Assembly (NCBI RefSeq): GCF_014697625.1
Contig: NZ_JACJSG010000036.1
Location: forward strand, 1-64,000
Source of the DNA: Anabaena azotica FACHB-119
GTDB lineage: Bacteria; Cyanobacteriota; Cyanobacteriia; Cyanobacteriales; Nostocaceae
DNA length: 64,000 nucleotides
Reading direction: 5' to 3'
Shown here: one piece after another, positions 33,201 to 41,008 of the stretch
How the letters are laid out: each line of letters begins with the position of its first letter
How positions within the stretch are numbered: position 1 is the first letter of the stretch
The notes under the pieces: generated by a model
The model's database searches: none
Told to the model about the DNA's origin: nothing
What the model saw: only the letters and a program-made list of their open reading frames with translations
Made by a program: the position numbers and the translations under genes

Positions 33201-35142
33201 CGTCTTAGTTTATCATTTCGATGCTCAACGGCAGGGTGAATTTACGGCTGAATCTGTGGGTGAAGGTTGGATTTCTCTCATAGAACAAAACAAAAATAAC
33301 GCCTATCTAGCAGAAAATACAGTAGAAAACGAATACTGTATTAACAGGCTCCTAGAAATTACCAATCATCCCCAAGCTACCCCAGAGTCGAGTTTCCTTT
33401 GTGTTTCCGACATTTACCAAGCTGGATTAAATTCTTGTTACATCAAATTTTTAGAACGCCTGCAAGCACAAGCCTATATTATCGTCCCCATTTTATCTGG
33501 TGAGCAAATTTGGGGATTATTAGCAACTTACCAAAACTCCGGCCCTCGTCAATGGAAAACAGGTGAAATCAATATCGTAGTGCAAATAGGCAATCAATTA
33601 GAAGTAGCTTTGCAGCAAGCACAACTGTTAACACAAACCCAAAGACAATCACAAGCATTACAATCAGCTGCTTTCGCCGCAGACGCAGCCAACAGAGCCA
33701 AAAGCGAATTTCTCGCCAACATGAGCCACGAATTGCGAACACCACTTAACGCAATTTTAGGCTTCACACAAATCATGAACCATGACAAAACACTGTCAAG
33801 CGAACACCAAAGAAACCTGACAATTATTAACCGTGCAGGAGAACATTTACTCGACTTAATCAACGACATTTTAGAAATGTCGAAAATCGAAGCAGGCAAA
33901 ATCACATTAAATATTCATAACTTTGATTTAATCCACCTCTTAAATAACTTGCAAGAAATGATGCAAGGAAGAGCAGCAGCCAAAGGTTTACAACTCAAAT
34001 TTGAATATGCAGCCAATATCATCCAACACATCCAAGCCGACGAAAGCAAACTACGTCAAGTCCTGCTCAACATCTTAGGTAATGCCATCAAGTTTACCGA
34101 AACTGGTATTGTTACCTTGCGGGTGAGAATGGGGGTTGGGGACTGGGGACTGGGGACTGGGGGGAGAAAAATACCCAATACCCAATACCTCATCTTCGAG
34201 GTGGAAGACACTGGTATCGGCATCTGTAATAATGAAATGAGTTTGTTGTTTGAAGCCTTTGGACAAACTGAAGCCGGCAGAAACTCGCAACAAGGTACAG
34301 GACTAGGTTTAGCTATTAGCCGCAAATATGTACAACTGATGGGGGGAGATATTAGCGTCACTAGTGCTGTGGGAGTGGGAAGTACATTTAGTTTCCATAT
34401 ACAGGTGGGTTTAGTTTCTGCGGATGAAATTCCCCATCAGTTAATTACACGCTCAGTTATTGGTTTAGCATCCCAGCAAGGAGAATACCGCATCTTAGTA
34501 GTAGATGATGTAGCTGATAGTCGGTTGTTGCTGGTGAAACTTCTATCATCTATTGGCTTTGTGGTGCAGGAAGCTACAAACGGACAGGAAGCTGTTACTA
34601 TATGGCAACAATGGCATCCCCAGTTAATTTTTATGGATATGCGAATGTCAGTTATGGATGGTTACACAGCTACCAGCCTCATTCGCTCCCTAGAAAAAGA
34701 AAATCAGCCGCTAATACCTAATTCTCACACAATTATCATTGCCTTAACTGCACACGCTTTTGAAGAACAACGTCAAACAATGCTCCAAGTAGGCTGTGAT
34801 GATTTGATTCATAAGCCTTTCTCACAACAACAAATTCTAGAAAAGCTTCATAAATATCTAGGTGTACAATACATATATCAAGAAGACGATTCTTGCAGCC
34901 TAAAAACTAGCGAAAAATCCCTAGCCTTTGATGATTTATTACCTTTACTATCAGCCATACCAAAAGATTGGTTAATAAATTTGTATCATGCCGCCGCCCA
35001 ATGTAGCGATGACATGATTTTTCAATTAATTGAACAAGCATCTTGGGAAAATACAGCTTTAAAAAACTATTTTGTAGCTTTAGCCCACGATTTTCAGTTT
35101 GAAAAAATTCTGGAAATAATTAGCATCGTCCAAGATGATTAA
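30295..35142 (+). CDS. Hybrid sensor histidine kinase (REC-GAF-PAS-GAF-PAS-PAS-GAF-HisKA-HATPase-REC)
   Basis: This 1615-residue soluble two-component kinase has domains in this order: receiver (D61 in LILIDD), GAF (about 215-370), PAS/PAC (385-490), GAF (505-670), PAS (680-800), PAS (805-925), GAF (940-1110), HisKA (H1145 in NMSHELRTPLN), HATPase (N box LLNILGNAIKF; G boxes EDTGIGI and GTGLGLAIS), receiver (D1448 in LIFMDMRM), then a C-terminal helical region of about 100 residues that may be an Hpt-like remnant without a clear His. The last GAF resembles cyanobacteriochrome GAFs and keeps a Cys (C1048) in DIYQAGLNSCYIKFLERL. No membrane segment is present. A G-rich repeat interrupts the ATPase domain in frame (about 34129-34190). 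The signal is unknown; bilin binding is possible. Confidence 0.92.
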   Translation: MGAMLIDSQPNKILLIDKFWENWFVLSEIFTEEEYLLRQFNSAKNAIINVFKFMPDLILIDDSIKQTDGHFFCKKLKAEITTQHIPIILLTCIDKLAEYNTYFQVGVSDFIIKPLRKEECYFRVRNQLILKNVYKGFTGEKTACQELINENKKEYYFQGLELKGKKIKSQFFSSKVLDGNDKNSKHNKTPEQLQNSTIRLWKDNLVLTELAKDQVLYQGNLKAAFAEITTAASVNLDIERASIWLYNETATSIECFDLFEYSHNRHSEGLTVLTADYPAYFQALHQEEAIAADDAHTDTRTQAFSHSYLTPFNITSILDTPIRLAGKTVGVLCLETVGKAHHWTPEDQNFARSLTNLASLALEARERQRAEAAYRISEQKLASAFRASPDPIALCTYPEIRYIEVNDSFCRLFGYDRSQVIGSTGEELNIWVNTQELHFIAQIIERTKAIRNHEVDFQTSSGEIKTALFSAELIEIDGQKYILGTAKDITERKQAEAESRLLLLATQAIARAVDVKSALTLVLRVICQTIGWDFGEAWTPNRESRVLEHSLVCYFEEADLTEFCHQSKDLKMALGEGLPGRIWQTQQPAWIEDVSQIKQPQFLRGLQAKKVGLKACFGIPIIARREVLAVLVFFKRSSTLVDKRLLMFLGAVATQLGALIERKLIEAAHRNSEERLQLALEASDLGLWDWNLATGKVYRDCRWQKMLGYPAQEKEDHQTAIWNLIHPEDLAAVKSTIISHLEGATPLYEIEMRMLCASGEWKWIQSRGQIVERNKQGTALRMTGTHKDITERKILEKELQLREARLNAFFSGAPVGMSILDNQLRFVQINELIADIHGKPTQAHIGKSLQEIAPQIAPLITPFCQQVLLTGQPILNLELSLPATNQPDSLRHFLVSYFPIPGEDNQLSGVGTVMVEISDRKRAEEALKDSAERQRAIAQVIQRMRQTLDLESIFAATTEELRQVLNCDRVLVYHFDAQRQGEFTAESVGEGWISLIEQNKNNAYLAENTVENEYCINRLLEITNHPQATPESSFLCVSDIYQAGLNSCYIKFLERLQAQAYIIVPILSGEQIWGLLATYQNSGPRQWKTGEINIVVQIGNQLEVALQQAQLLTQTQRQSQALQSAAFAADAANRAKSEFLANMSHELRTPLNAILGFTQIMNHDKTLSSEHQRNLTIINRAGEHLLDLINDILEMSKIEAGKITLNIHNFDLIHLLNNLQEMMQGRAAAKGLQLKFEYAANIIQHIQADESKLRQVLLNILGNAIKFTETGIVTLRVRMGVGDWGLGTGGRKIPNTQYLIFEVEDTGIGICNNEMSLLFEAFGQTEAGRNSQQGTGLGLAISRKYVQLMGGDISVTSAVGVGSTFSFHIQVGLVSADEIPHQLITRSVIGLASQQGEYRILVVDDVADSRLLLVKLLSSIGFVVQEATNGQEAVTIWQQWHPQLIFMDMRMSVMDGYTATSLIRSLEKENQPLIPNSHTIIIALTAHAFEEQRQTMLQVGCDDLIHKPFSQQQILEKLHKYLGVQYIYQEDDSCSLKTSEKSLAFDDLLPLLSAIPKDWLINLYHAAAQCSDDMIFQLIEQASWENTALKNYFVALAHDFQFEKILEIISIVQDD
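34129..34190. repeat. In-frame GGGGACT heptamer repeat inside the histidine kinase gene
   Basis: Four GGGGACT-type heptamers followed by ATACCCA repeats add about 20 residues (GVGDWGLGTGGRKIPNTQYL) between two core strands of the HATPase domain. The flanking protein sequence (GIVTLRVRM and FEVEDTGIGI) is normally almost contiguous. Confidence 0.8.
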
Positions 35143-35149
35143 CTCTCAA

Positions 35150-35183
35150 GAAACACAGGTGACAGGTGACAGGTGACAGGTGA
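35150..35183. repeat. STRR (AGGTGAC)
   Basis: Four ACAGGTG heptamers directly follow the hybrid kinase stop codon. Confidence 0.85.
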
Positions 35184-35244
35184 GGAAACTTTTCGTTGTA
35201 AGGATTTGATGATTGGACTTCTTGCAAAAGTCCAAAGTCATCGA

Positions 35245-35283
35245 TAATTAACCGCCGATAAACGCCGATGAACGCCGATAAAA
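35245..35283. repeat. AACGCCGAT(A/G)A repeats
   Basis: AACCGCCGATAAACGCCGATGAACGCCGATAAA consists of three near-identical 11-mers. The same motif recurs at about 48892-48930 and 49041-49068, and a related AACGCAGATG array lies at 20844-20875. Confidence 0.8.
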
Positions 35284-35324
35284 ACTACTTATGCAAGAGG
35301 TCTATTCTTCAATTTCCTAACCTA

Positions 35325-35490
35325 ACGTGAGTTCGACAAGCGTTGTTTTGACCTCACCCCCAACCCCTCTCCTTCGAGGAGAGGGGTTGGGGGTGAGGTT
35401 TTCTTGTCTCCTCCCTCTCCTGACGGAGACGCTACGCGAACGCCTTTTAGGAGAGGGAGGTTGGGAGGGAGAGGTTCATCGAACTCACGT
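35325..35490. mobile_element. Miniature inverted-repeat element family D, copy 1
   Basis: Perfect 12-base terminal inverted repeats (ACGTGAGTTCGA / TCGAACTCACGT) bound 166 bp. The interior has facing CCCCAACCCCTCTCC and GGAGGTTGGGAGGGAG arms. Flanks TAACCTA and TAACTTA suggest a diverged 7-bp target duplication. It contains an internal small repeat, GGAGACGCTACGCGAACG (35427-35444), absent from copy 2. Confidence 0.88.
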
Positions 35491-35621
35491 TAACTTATAT
35501 CTTGCACCAGCTTCTTATTGACCAAAAAACGGGCTGAAAAGCTGATTATATCGTAGGCCGATGCACTGCCCACCAAGTAGTTATTGAGAAGGTGCAAGAT
35601 TTGAGTTAACCTATGTGGCGA

Positions 35622-35768
35622 CTGACTTTTTACGGCATCTGGAAGACCTCTCTTCAAACCTCTCTCCTACAAGTCCAGAGGCTTTGATTTCTCCCCCTTC
35701 CCTTGTAGGGAAGGGGGCTGGGGGGTTAGGTCTGACGGAGAGCTTTTCCACATAACGTGAAAATTCAG
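35622..35768. mobile_element. Miniature inverted-repeat element family C, copy 1
   Basis: The ends CTGACTTTTTACG and CGTGAAAATTCAG are imperfect inverted repeats. The 9 bp before the element (ATGTGGCGA) are repeated exactly after it, which is a target-site duplication. The interior contains GGAAGACCTCTC and CCCCCTTCCCTTGTAGGGAAGGGGG, a strong hairpin. It is 147 bp long. Confidence 0.9.
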
Positions 35769-35870
35769 ATGTGGCGATCGCTATAAGGGCGGACATTTCC
35801 TACCGTATCATGGTTTTAATGGACATTCCCCACCCTACACATACTTCAACCCTGTTGCCTATCGCCTACT

Positions 35871-36554
35871 TTACTGATTACGAATTACACTCAAATCTGG
35901 CTCAATTGATGAGTTAAGCAATGTCCACAAACGTAAATCTGTAAAATCAGGAATTGCCATAAATGCACCGACTTCTTGTAAAATTTTGGGGTCATGAGTG
36001 GAGGCGATACCAATAGTCTGAATACCTGCACCCACAGATGCACGAATCCCTGAAGGAGAATCTTCCAAAGCAATGGCAGTTTCTGCTGTAATTTTCAACT
36101 TATTTAAAGCAACTTGATAAGGTGCTGGGTCTGGTTTACCTGCTACACAATCATCAGCCAGAACAATTTGCTCAAAAGCTTCTGTTATTCCTAATACTTC
36201 TAACATAAACTCTGCATTTAATCTCGGAGCATTAGTAACTAAAGCACGTTTTAATTTATGTGCTTCCGTCCAAGCTATGAGTTCAGCAAATCCATCTAGT
36301 GGTTGAAGATGAGAAGCTAGTTCTCGAAACAGCGCTTCTTTTTCATCTGCAAATTGGACACCTTCTGCTACTGATAATTGTGGCAAAATATCATTGACAA
36401 TTACTGGATTTAGTCTGCCACTAATGCGGGATTTGTAAAATACCTCATCAATTTCTATGTTGTATCTCAACAACATTTGTTGCCAAGCTTGGTAATGTAT
36501 GGGGTCAGTATTGACGATAGTACCGTCTAAATCAAAGAGAATGGCAGCTAGCAT
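35871..36554 (-). CDS. HAD-superfamily phosphatase / beta-phosphoglucomutase-like
   Basis: This 227-residue HAD subfamily IA protein has motif I ILFDLDGTIVNTDPIHYQAW, motif II ALVTNAPR, motif III Lys (GKPDPAPYQ) and motif IV IALEDSPSGIRASVGAG. The N-terminal cap resembles phosphatases of the beta-phosphoglucomutase group. It could be a sugar-phosphate phosphatase (for example on 2-deoxyglucose or fructose phosphates) or a mutase. A separate beta-phosphoglucomutase domain exists in the fusion protein at 41-44 kb. Confidence 0.9.
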   Translation of the reverse strand: MLAAILFDLDGTIVNTDPIHYQAWQQMLLRYNIEIDEVFYKSRISGRLNPVIVNDILPQLSVAEGVQFADEKEALFRELASHLQPLDGFAELIAWTEAHKLKRALVTNAPRLNAEFMLEVLGITEAFEQIVLADDCVAGKPDPAPYQVALNKLKITAETAIALEDSPSGIRASVGAGIQTIGIASTHDPKILQEVGAFMAIPDFTDLRLWTLLNSSIEPDLSVIRNQ

Positions 36555-36640
36555 GATGTTTAGATAAAATGTAAATAATTGTTAAATTAACTTACATAGT
36601 TTACATTGTTTTGGGTTTGCAAGTCATCTAGCTGATAGAG

Positions 36641-36716
36641 GTGACAGGTTACAGGTGACAGGTTAGAGGTTAGAGGTTAGAGGTTAGGGGTTAGAGGTTA
36701 GAGGTTAGAGGTTAGA
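36641..36716. repeat. STRR array (AGGTTAG)
   Basis: Units of AGGTGAC/AGGTTAC switch to eight or more AGGTTAG heptamers. The array lies between the divergent HAD and nagB genes, within 50 bp of the nagB start. Confidence 0.9.
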
Positions 36717-36762
36717 TTAAAAGTGGTATTTCATTCCCAATCCCCAGTCCCCAGTCCCCAAT

Positions 36763-37539
36763 ATGGTAGCTGCTACAAACTTTTTCCATGTTGATCATCT
36801 GTCGGTACAAATTTATCAATCTGAAGCCGATATGGCTAAGGATGTCGCAGCAATTGTCCGCAAGTATTTGCAATCTGTGCTTGAAAAACAAGAAACAGCT
36901 GCGGTTTTATTAGCGACAGGAAATTCTCAACTCAAATTTTTGGATGCTTTAATTGCTTTGGGTGGTGTAGATTGGTCAAGAATTATCTTGTTTCATTTAG
37001 ATGAATATTTGGGAATTACAGCCGATCATCCTGCTAGTTTTCGCCGTTATCTGCGCGAACTTGTGGAAAAGCGAGTTATGCCGCAACAATTCCACTATAT
37101 TGAGGGTGATACTTTACAACCGTTGGCAGAATGCGATCGCTACACCAAATTACTGCAAGCACAACCTATAGACTTATGTTTTCTGGGTATTGGTGAAAAT
37201 GGACACTTGGCTTTTAATGATCCATCTGTAGCGAATTTCCAAGATCCTTACAGCATCAAGCTGGTAAAACTAGATCCACTCAACCGCCAACAACAAGTTA
37301 ATACAGGTCAATTCCCTGATATTGATAGTGTTCCGGGGTACGCTTTTACTGTTACCTTACCTTTAATCTGTGCCGCTCGAAAAATCTTGTGTTTAGCACC
37401 AACACAACGTAAGGCAGAGATTGTCAAGCAAATGTTACAAGGGCCTGTTAGCGTCAATTGTCCAGCTTCTATTTTACGCCAACAACCACAAGCAACTTTA
37501 TTTTTGGATAGTCATTCGGCTAGCTTGCTGGATTTCTGA
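36763..37539 (+). CDS. nagB: Glucosamine-6-phosphate deaminase family protein
   Basis: This 258-residue protein converts glucosamine-6-phosphate to fructose-6-phosphate and ammonia. Motifs are AAVLLATGNSQLKFLDAL (phosphate loop), LFHLDEYLGI (catalytic Asp/Glu), CFLGIGENGHLAFNDP (catalytic His) and KAEIVKQMLQGPV. The SugarNAG fold is shared with 6-phosphogluconolactonase, but HLDEY and GENGHLAFNDP favour NagB. It converges with an Rrf2 regulator gene. Confidence 0.93.
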   Translation: MVAATNFFHVDHLSVQIYQSEADMAKDVAAIVRKYLQSVLEKQETAAVLLATGNSQLKFLDALIALGGVDWSRIILFHLDEYLGITADHPASFRRYLRELVEKRVMPQQFHYIEGDTLQPLAECDRYTKLLQAQPIDLCFLGIGENGHLAFNDPSVANFQDPYSIKLVKLDPLNRQQQVNTGQFPDIDSVPGYAFTVTLPLICAARKILCLAPTQRKAEIVKQMLQGPVSVNCPASILRQQPQATLFLDSHSASLLDF

Positions 37540-37546
37540 TTTTTAG

Positions 37547-37601
37547 CTCGTAGTAAGCACTTTAGTGCTGAGATCAGCTAGGACTAAAGTCCTTACTACA
37601 A
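37547..37601. repeat. Hairpin repeat of the GTAGTAAGGACTTTAGTCC family between convergent genes
   Basis: The arms GTAGTAAGCACTTTAGTGCT and AGGACTAAAGTCCTTACTAC form a long imperfect stem. The position between the ends of nagB and the Rrf2 gene suits a bidirectional transcription stop. Confidence 0.65.
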
Positions 37602-37620
37602 GTACCCTGATCCATGAACT

Positions 37621-38058
37621 TTAAATATAGTACATTAGTTCTTTGTTGCCATGCGTAGCGCGGCGATCGCAAAGGTCTTGGAGTGTGTACTTTTGTAAAA
37701 CTGCATTAGCAGCTTGACAAGCTTCCTGCCAAACCTCTCCAATTAACTGAGTTTCTATATGTGTACTATTTCTATTTACCTCTGGTGCAACTGCATCTAA
37801 ACCTTCCATACAACTAACCGCATCCAGTAGCGTAATTGTGCGGGGATCTCGCGCCAAAACGTAGCCACCCTTAGCGCCACGGATACTTTTAATTAATCCT
37901 CGCCGCCTTAAAGTGGCTAGTAGTTGTTCTAAATAACGGTTAGGTATATCTTGTAACATTGCCATTTGTCGAATTTGCAGTGATTCGCCACTGGCGTAAC
38001 GATCCGCCAGTTCCAACAAGGCTAAAAGTGCATATTCCGATTTGTTAGAGAGTTCCAC
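37621..38058 (-). CDS. Rrf2 family transcriptional regulator
   Basis: This 145-residue winged-helix regulator begins (GTG start) MELSNKSEYALLALLELA and includes the recognition region PNRYLEQLLATLRRRGLIKSIRGAKGGYVLA, characteristic of Rrf2/IscR/CymR. The three clustered Cys that hold the Fe-S cluster in IscR are not present; only a few Cys remain (SCMEG, EACQAA, LCDRR). It is therefore more likely a CymR-like or other non-IscR regulator. Its targets are not evident from the neighbours. Confidence 0.93.
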   Translation of the reverse strand: MELSNKSEYALLALLELADRYASGESLQIRQMAMLQDIPNRYLEQLLATLRRRGLIKSIRGAKGGYVLARDPRTITLLDAVSCMEGLDAVAPEVNRNSTHIETQLIGEVWQEACQAANAVLQKYTLQDLCDRRATHGNKELMYYI

Positions 38059-38395
38059 AGGCGTAATATTTTAAATTAACACCTAATGCTACTAACTTGC
38101 TGATGAAGTTTCCCAAAAGCCAAGGCTTGGCGAAAACTCACACCAACTCCCTAGTTGCCGGCTAATTTAACTTTAAAGACTTTCACCGATAGAAGCAAAT
38201 ATTTTTATTTTTTGAATTAATAAGCAAAAGTTATTATTATATGAATAATCACAAAGCTAAGAGTAACATCTTAACAGCTTCCACTAAGTCAAAGTCTAAT
38301 TCTAGCAACAAAACCTAACTATGATTAGGCACTCGCCCAAGTTTAAAACATCACTAGGGGAACACCAAAAATAAATTATCCAAATTGACTATTAG
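38059..38395. other. Intergenic region upstream of the Rrf2 gene
   Basis: It is AT-rich, with the Rrf2 promoter expected near 38060-38200. I see no gene or repeat family before the hairpin at 38396. Confidence 0.4.
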
Positions 38396-38459
38396 TAGGG
38401 TGTGTCAGTATGAAAAACCCCAGGTATACCAAGAAAATATTCATACTTACACACCCTAA
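38396..38459. repeat. 64-bp inverted-repeat element
   Basis: TAGGGTGTGTCAGTATGAA and TTCATACTTACACACCCTA face each other with 17 of 19 positions paired, around a 26-bp centre. It resembles the inner part of the TGCGTCAG family but is diverged. Confidence 0.7.
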
Positions 38460-38645
38460 ATGTAAAATTTAGGATATTTTTGTCTGCAAATCCCTAAGCT
38501 ACTGCTAAAGTTGCGGATAACTTTATTATTGCTAGCGCTTTATAAAGAGTTGATATAGCTTTTACTGATGAATTTTAATAGAACCAACCTTTATATTACT
38601 ATAACATTGGCCAGTTTCCGAACAAATAAAATAATTCGAGGAGCC

Positions 38646-40220
38646 ATGTTAAAGCAATTAAATCTTAAAAAATTGAGCTATATCATTATATTCTTATCGT
38701 TAATTTTTGGACTATATATTCTCAGTTTCGTTGTTATAAACTTTAGTGATTATAGCGGTGATCAAATTAACGATGCTTATAGAATTATGGCAACATGGGA
38801 CGGCAAGTGGCCTACATTAGGCTCAGGCCCTACCGCTTGGTCAGGACTGGTAGGAGAATTTTACTTACCACCTTTATATTACTATTTAGTATTTCCCTTT
38901 ACTGCCTTGACTGCTGATTTATCTGCTCAAGCAATGCCGAACGCACTCTTGACATTTTTATCTATTCCTTTACTTATTTTAACCAGCTATAAACTTTTAG
39001 AAAATGTTGAGCATAATCAAAGATTATTTCTATCAGCATTAGCAGGATTTTGGTACATTTGTTTATTTGAAAATATTGTGATGAGTACAGGACATAGCAT
39101 AGCGGGGAATCCTGTCTCAATTACCTTTTTTCTGCTTTGTTTTGTGTTGCTATACACTTATCAAATGGAAGGTAAGCTATCTCCAAATTTAGAATTATTA
39201 TCTTGGATGGCTTACGGGCTGGTTTTAGCAATTTTATCAAACTTACACTTTTCTAGTCTCTATGTAATGCCAGTAGTTTTTATAATTACTGTGATTTTTT
39301 ATATCTCTAGAAATTACCGAGAAAAGAGAAGATGGCTACTATCTGGTGTAGCGGCTTTCACTGCCATACTTGCTATGACACCATATTGGATAGGAGAAAT
39401 TGGCAGAAACTGGGTAAACACAGCTAGAATTATCGCTATAGTGACAAAATCTAGTGGAGGAAAAGAATACAGCCTTTCCATCTTATCAAGATTTAAAGCC
39501 ATATTCAATGGTTATTTTGGATTAGGTCAAGAAGTCTATTTTTTTGGGGAATCTTCCAAGAGTTTGATTATTTCTATAATCTTTCTGGGTTTAGTATTAG
39601 TTTTAGGGAGTCTAAAATTTCGTGGTAACAGGATACTTTTAAATGTATTATTTTTGATTTGGTCTATTTTCCTGCTGGCTTATTCTTCCACAGACATGGA
39701 AAAGACCTACAACCCTACATTTTATAAACTCCTAATTTATTTAGCTCCCATTGTTTTTACAGTTTGCAGTCTAGCCTACATCAATTTTCCCAAGAGAGTT
39801 AATCAGGTTTTATCAGGTTTTATCATAGCCTGCATAACTCTTTCCATCGTAATTAACTTGAATTTACATCATAACTATATTAACAGTAGGTCTGGTATCC
39901 CCAGAGTTTTAAGTACACATGATATAGCAGATAGTCTGAGAAAATTACCTGAAAAATCTACCTTATGCCAACCTAATGGAAATCCTCGTAATTTGAGAAA
40001 TGATGAATATATTGACCGTTTTGTGACTAAAAGAGATTTGAAATTTGTTCCTAACTGTCAGCCTGGTTTTTATATTATCCATGCTAAGTACGAATCACTA
40101 GGAAACTTTAAACTGAAAAAAGACGAGAAGTTTCCCTCAGAGTTGGCAAAATATCAAAATACTGCTCAACTAGTTGCGGAAACTCCTTTGTATTATGTTT
40201 ATCTGTTGTCAGGAAGTTAA
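38646..40220 (+). CDS. Multi-pass membrane glycosyltransferase-like protein (GT39/ArnT-like)
   Basis: This is a 524-residue protein from the ATG at 38646, which has GAGGAG just upstream; the longer frame from 38568 lacks a Shine-Dalgarno sequence. About ten hydrophobic helices are visible. The first periplasmic loop carries SDYSGDQINDAYRIM and the segment GLVGEFYLPPLYYYLVFPFTAL, like the catalytic-loop region of lipid-dependent GT-C transferases (PMT/ArnT type), with acidic residues in the first loop. The C-terminal soluble region of about 110 residues is extracytoplasmic. Donor and acceptor are unknown; a role in cell-surface glycans or protein mannosylation is inferred. Confidence 0.75.
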   Translation: MLKQLNLKKLSYIIIFLSLIFGLYILSFVVINFSDYSGDQINDAYRIMATWDGKWPTLGSGPTAWSGLVGEFYLPPLYYYLVFPFTALTADLSAQAMPNALLTFLSIPLLILTSYKLLENVEHNQRLFLSALAGFWYICLFENIVMSTGHSIAGNPVSITFFLLCFVLLYTYQMEGKLSPNLELLSWMAYGLVLAILSNLHFSSLYVMPVVFIITVIFYISRNYREKRRWLLSGVAAFTAILAMTPYWIGEIGRNWVNTARIIAIVTKSSGGKEYSLSILSRFKAIFNGYFGLGQEVYFFGESSKSLIISIIFLGLVLVLGSLKFRGNRILLNVLFLIWSIFLLAYSSTDMEKTYNPTFYKLLIYLAPIVFTVCSLAYINFPKRVNQVLSGFIIACITLSIVINLNLHHNYINSRSGIPRVLSTHDIADSLRKLPEKSTLCQPNGNPRNLRNDEYIDRFVTKRDLKFVPNCQPGFYIIHAKYESLGNFKLKKDEKFPSELAKYQNTAQLVAETPLYYVYLLSGS

Positions 40221-40222
40221 AT

Positions 40223-40473
40223 AGAACTTACGCAATTGTCATAATCAAACTAACTGTAGGGTGCGTCAGTCCCAATAATTTCACGTGAGTTCGACCAGCG
40301 TTGTTTTGACCTCTCCCCCAACCCCTCTCCTACAAGGAGAGGGGAGTAAGAGGGTGATTTTTTCGTTTCTCCTCCCTCTCCTCATAGGAGAGGGAGGTTG
40401 GGAGGGAGAGGTTCATCGAACTCACGTTAATTTCGTACAAATTCAAGGATTTTCCACATCTGACGCACCCTAC
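40223..40473. repeat. Miniature repeat family A, copy interrupted by a family D element
   Basis: AGAACTTACGCAATTGTCATAATCAAACTAACTGTAGGGTGCGTCAG runs to 40282. After the family D insertion, TTTCGTACAAATTCAAGG...CTGACGCACCCTAC resumes to 40473. Joining the two flanks restores the uninterrupted family A sequence seen at 19181-19306. Confidence 0.88.
40283..40427. mobile_element. Miniature inverted-repeat element family D, copy 2, with exact target duplication
   Basis: Perfect 12-base terminal inverted repeats (ACGTGAGTTCGA / TCGAACTCACGT) bound 145 bp. The 7 bp TAATTTC occur immediately before (40276-40282) and after (40428-40434) the element, while the ancestral family A sequence has TAATTTC once. 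This is direct evidence of transposition. The element has no coding capacity. Confidence 0.93.
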
Positions 40474-40490
40474 TATTGTGCTAAAAAATC

Positions 40491-40940
40491 TTAAGTGGAA
40501 GTTGGTAAATGTTCTGAAGAAGGATAATTTCTAGATGGTGTTTTCATCCATTGGAAAGCGACAAGATTTAATAACAAGCCGATGAGGAATAATAACACCA
40601 TTAATGTAATTTGATACCAAATCACTTGAGGCAGCAGCAAATCTAACAATAGATGGATAAAATTGAGGATGCTATAAACTATAGTCAGCCCAAAATGTAC
40701 TTGTTTGTAGCGTTTACTATCATTAAAAACGGTGGCTATAATTGCCAACATCGGTAATACAAAAAAGCCCAACATCAACCACATAATCGCCGATATATCG
40801 TTAATATTTGTGGCTCTTTGCGATTCAATGACATTCAATCCGTGGAAGAGTGGCATTAATCCTAATTGGGTATGAAATAGAGTTCCTAACAGGAATACTA
40901 CCCATAGAGCAACAATTTTAATTTGATAGTTTGTTGCCAT
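40491..40940 (-). CDS. Four-helix integral membrane protein of unknown function
   Basis: This 149-residue protein has four predicted transmembrane helices (IVALWVVFLLGTLFH, AIMWLMLGFFVLPMLAIIAT, HFGLTIVYSILNFIHLLLDL, ITLMVLLFLIGLLLNLVAF) and a short polar C-terminal tail (SEHLPTST). No conserved catalytic motif is visible. The gene is flanked by mobile repeats on both sides. Confidence 0.75.
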   Translation of the reverse strand: MATNYQIKIVALWVVFLLGTLFHTQLGLMPLFHGLNVIESQRATNINDISAIMWLMLGFFVLPMLAIIATVFNDSKRYKQVHFGLTIVYSILNFIHLLLDLLLPQVIWYQITLMVLLFLIGLLLNLVAFQWMKTPSRNYPSSEHLPTST

Positions 40941-41008
40941 ATTCTTTTTATCCTTTTTTTATAGAAGAAGGCAGACTTAATCGGTTATTAGGTTATGTTC
41001 ACTGATAT

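Noticed and set aside
34056..34361. Minus-strand 101-residue open frame within the hybrid histidine kinase gene
   Set aside because: It is antisense to the HATPase domain and is kept open partly by the G-rich repeat. No family features.
35327..35521. Open frame starting MSSTSVVLTSPPTPLL, with a twin at 40285-40494
   Set aside because: Both are generated by the two copies of the non-coding family D element. The identical start reflects the repeat, not a gene.
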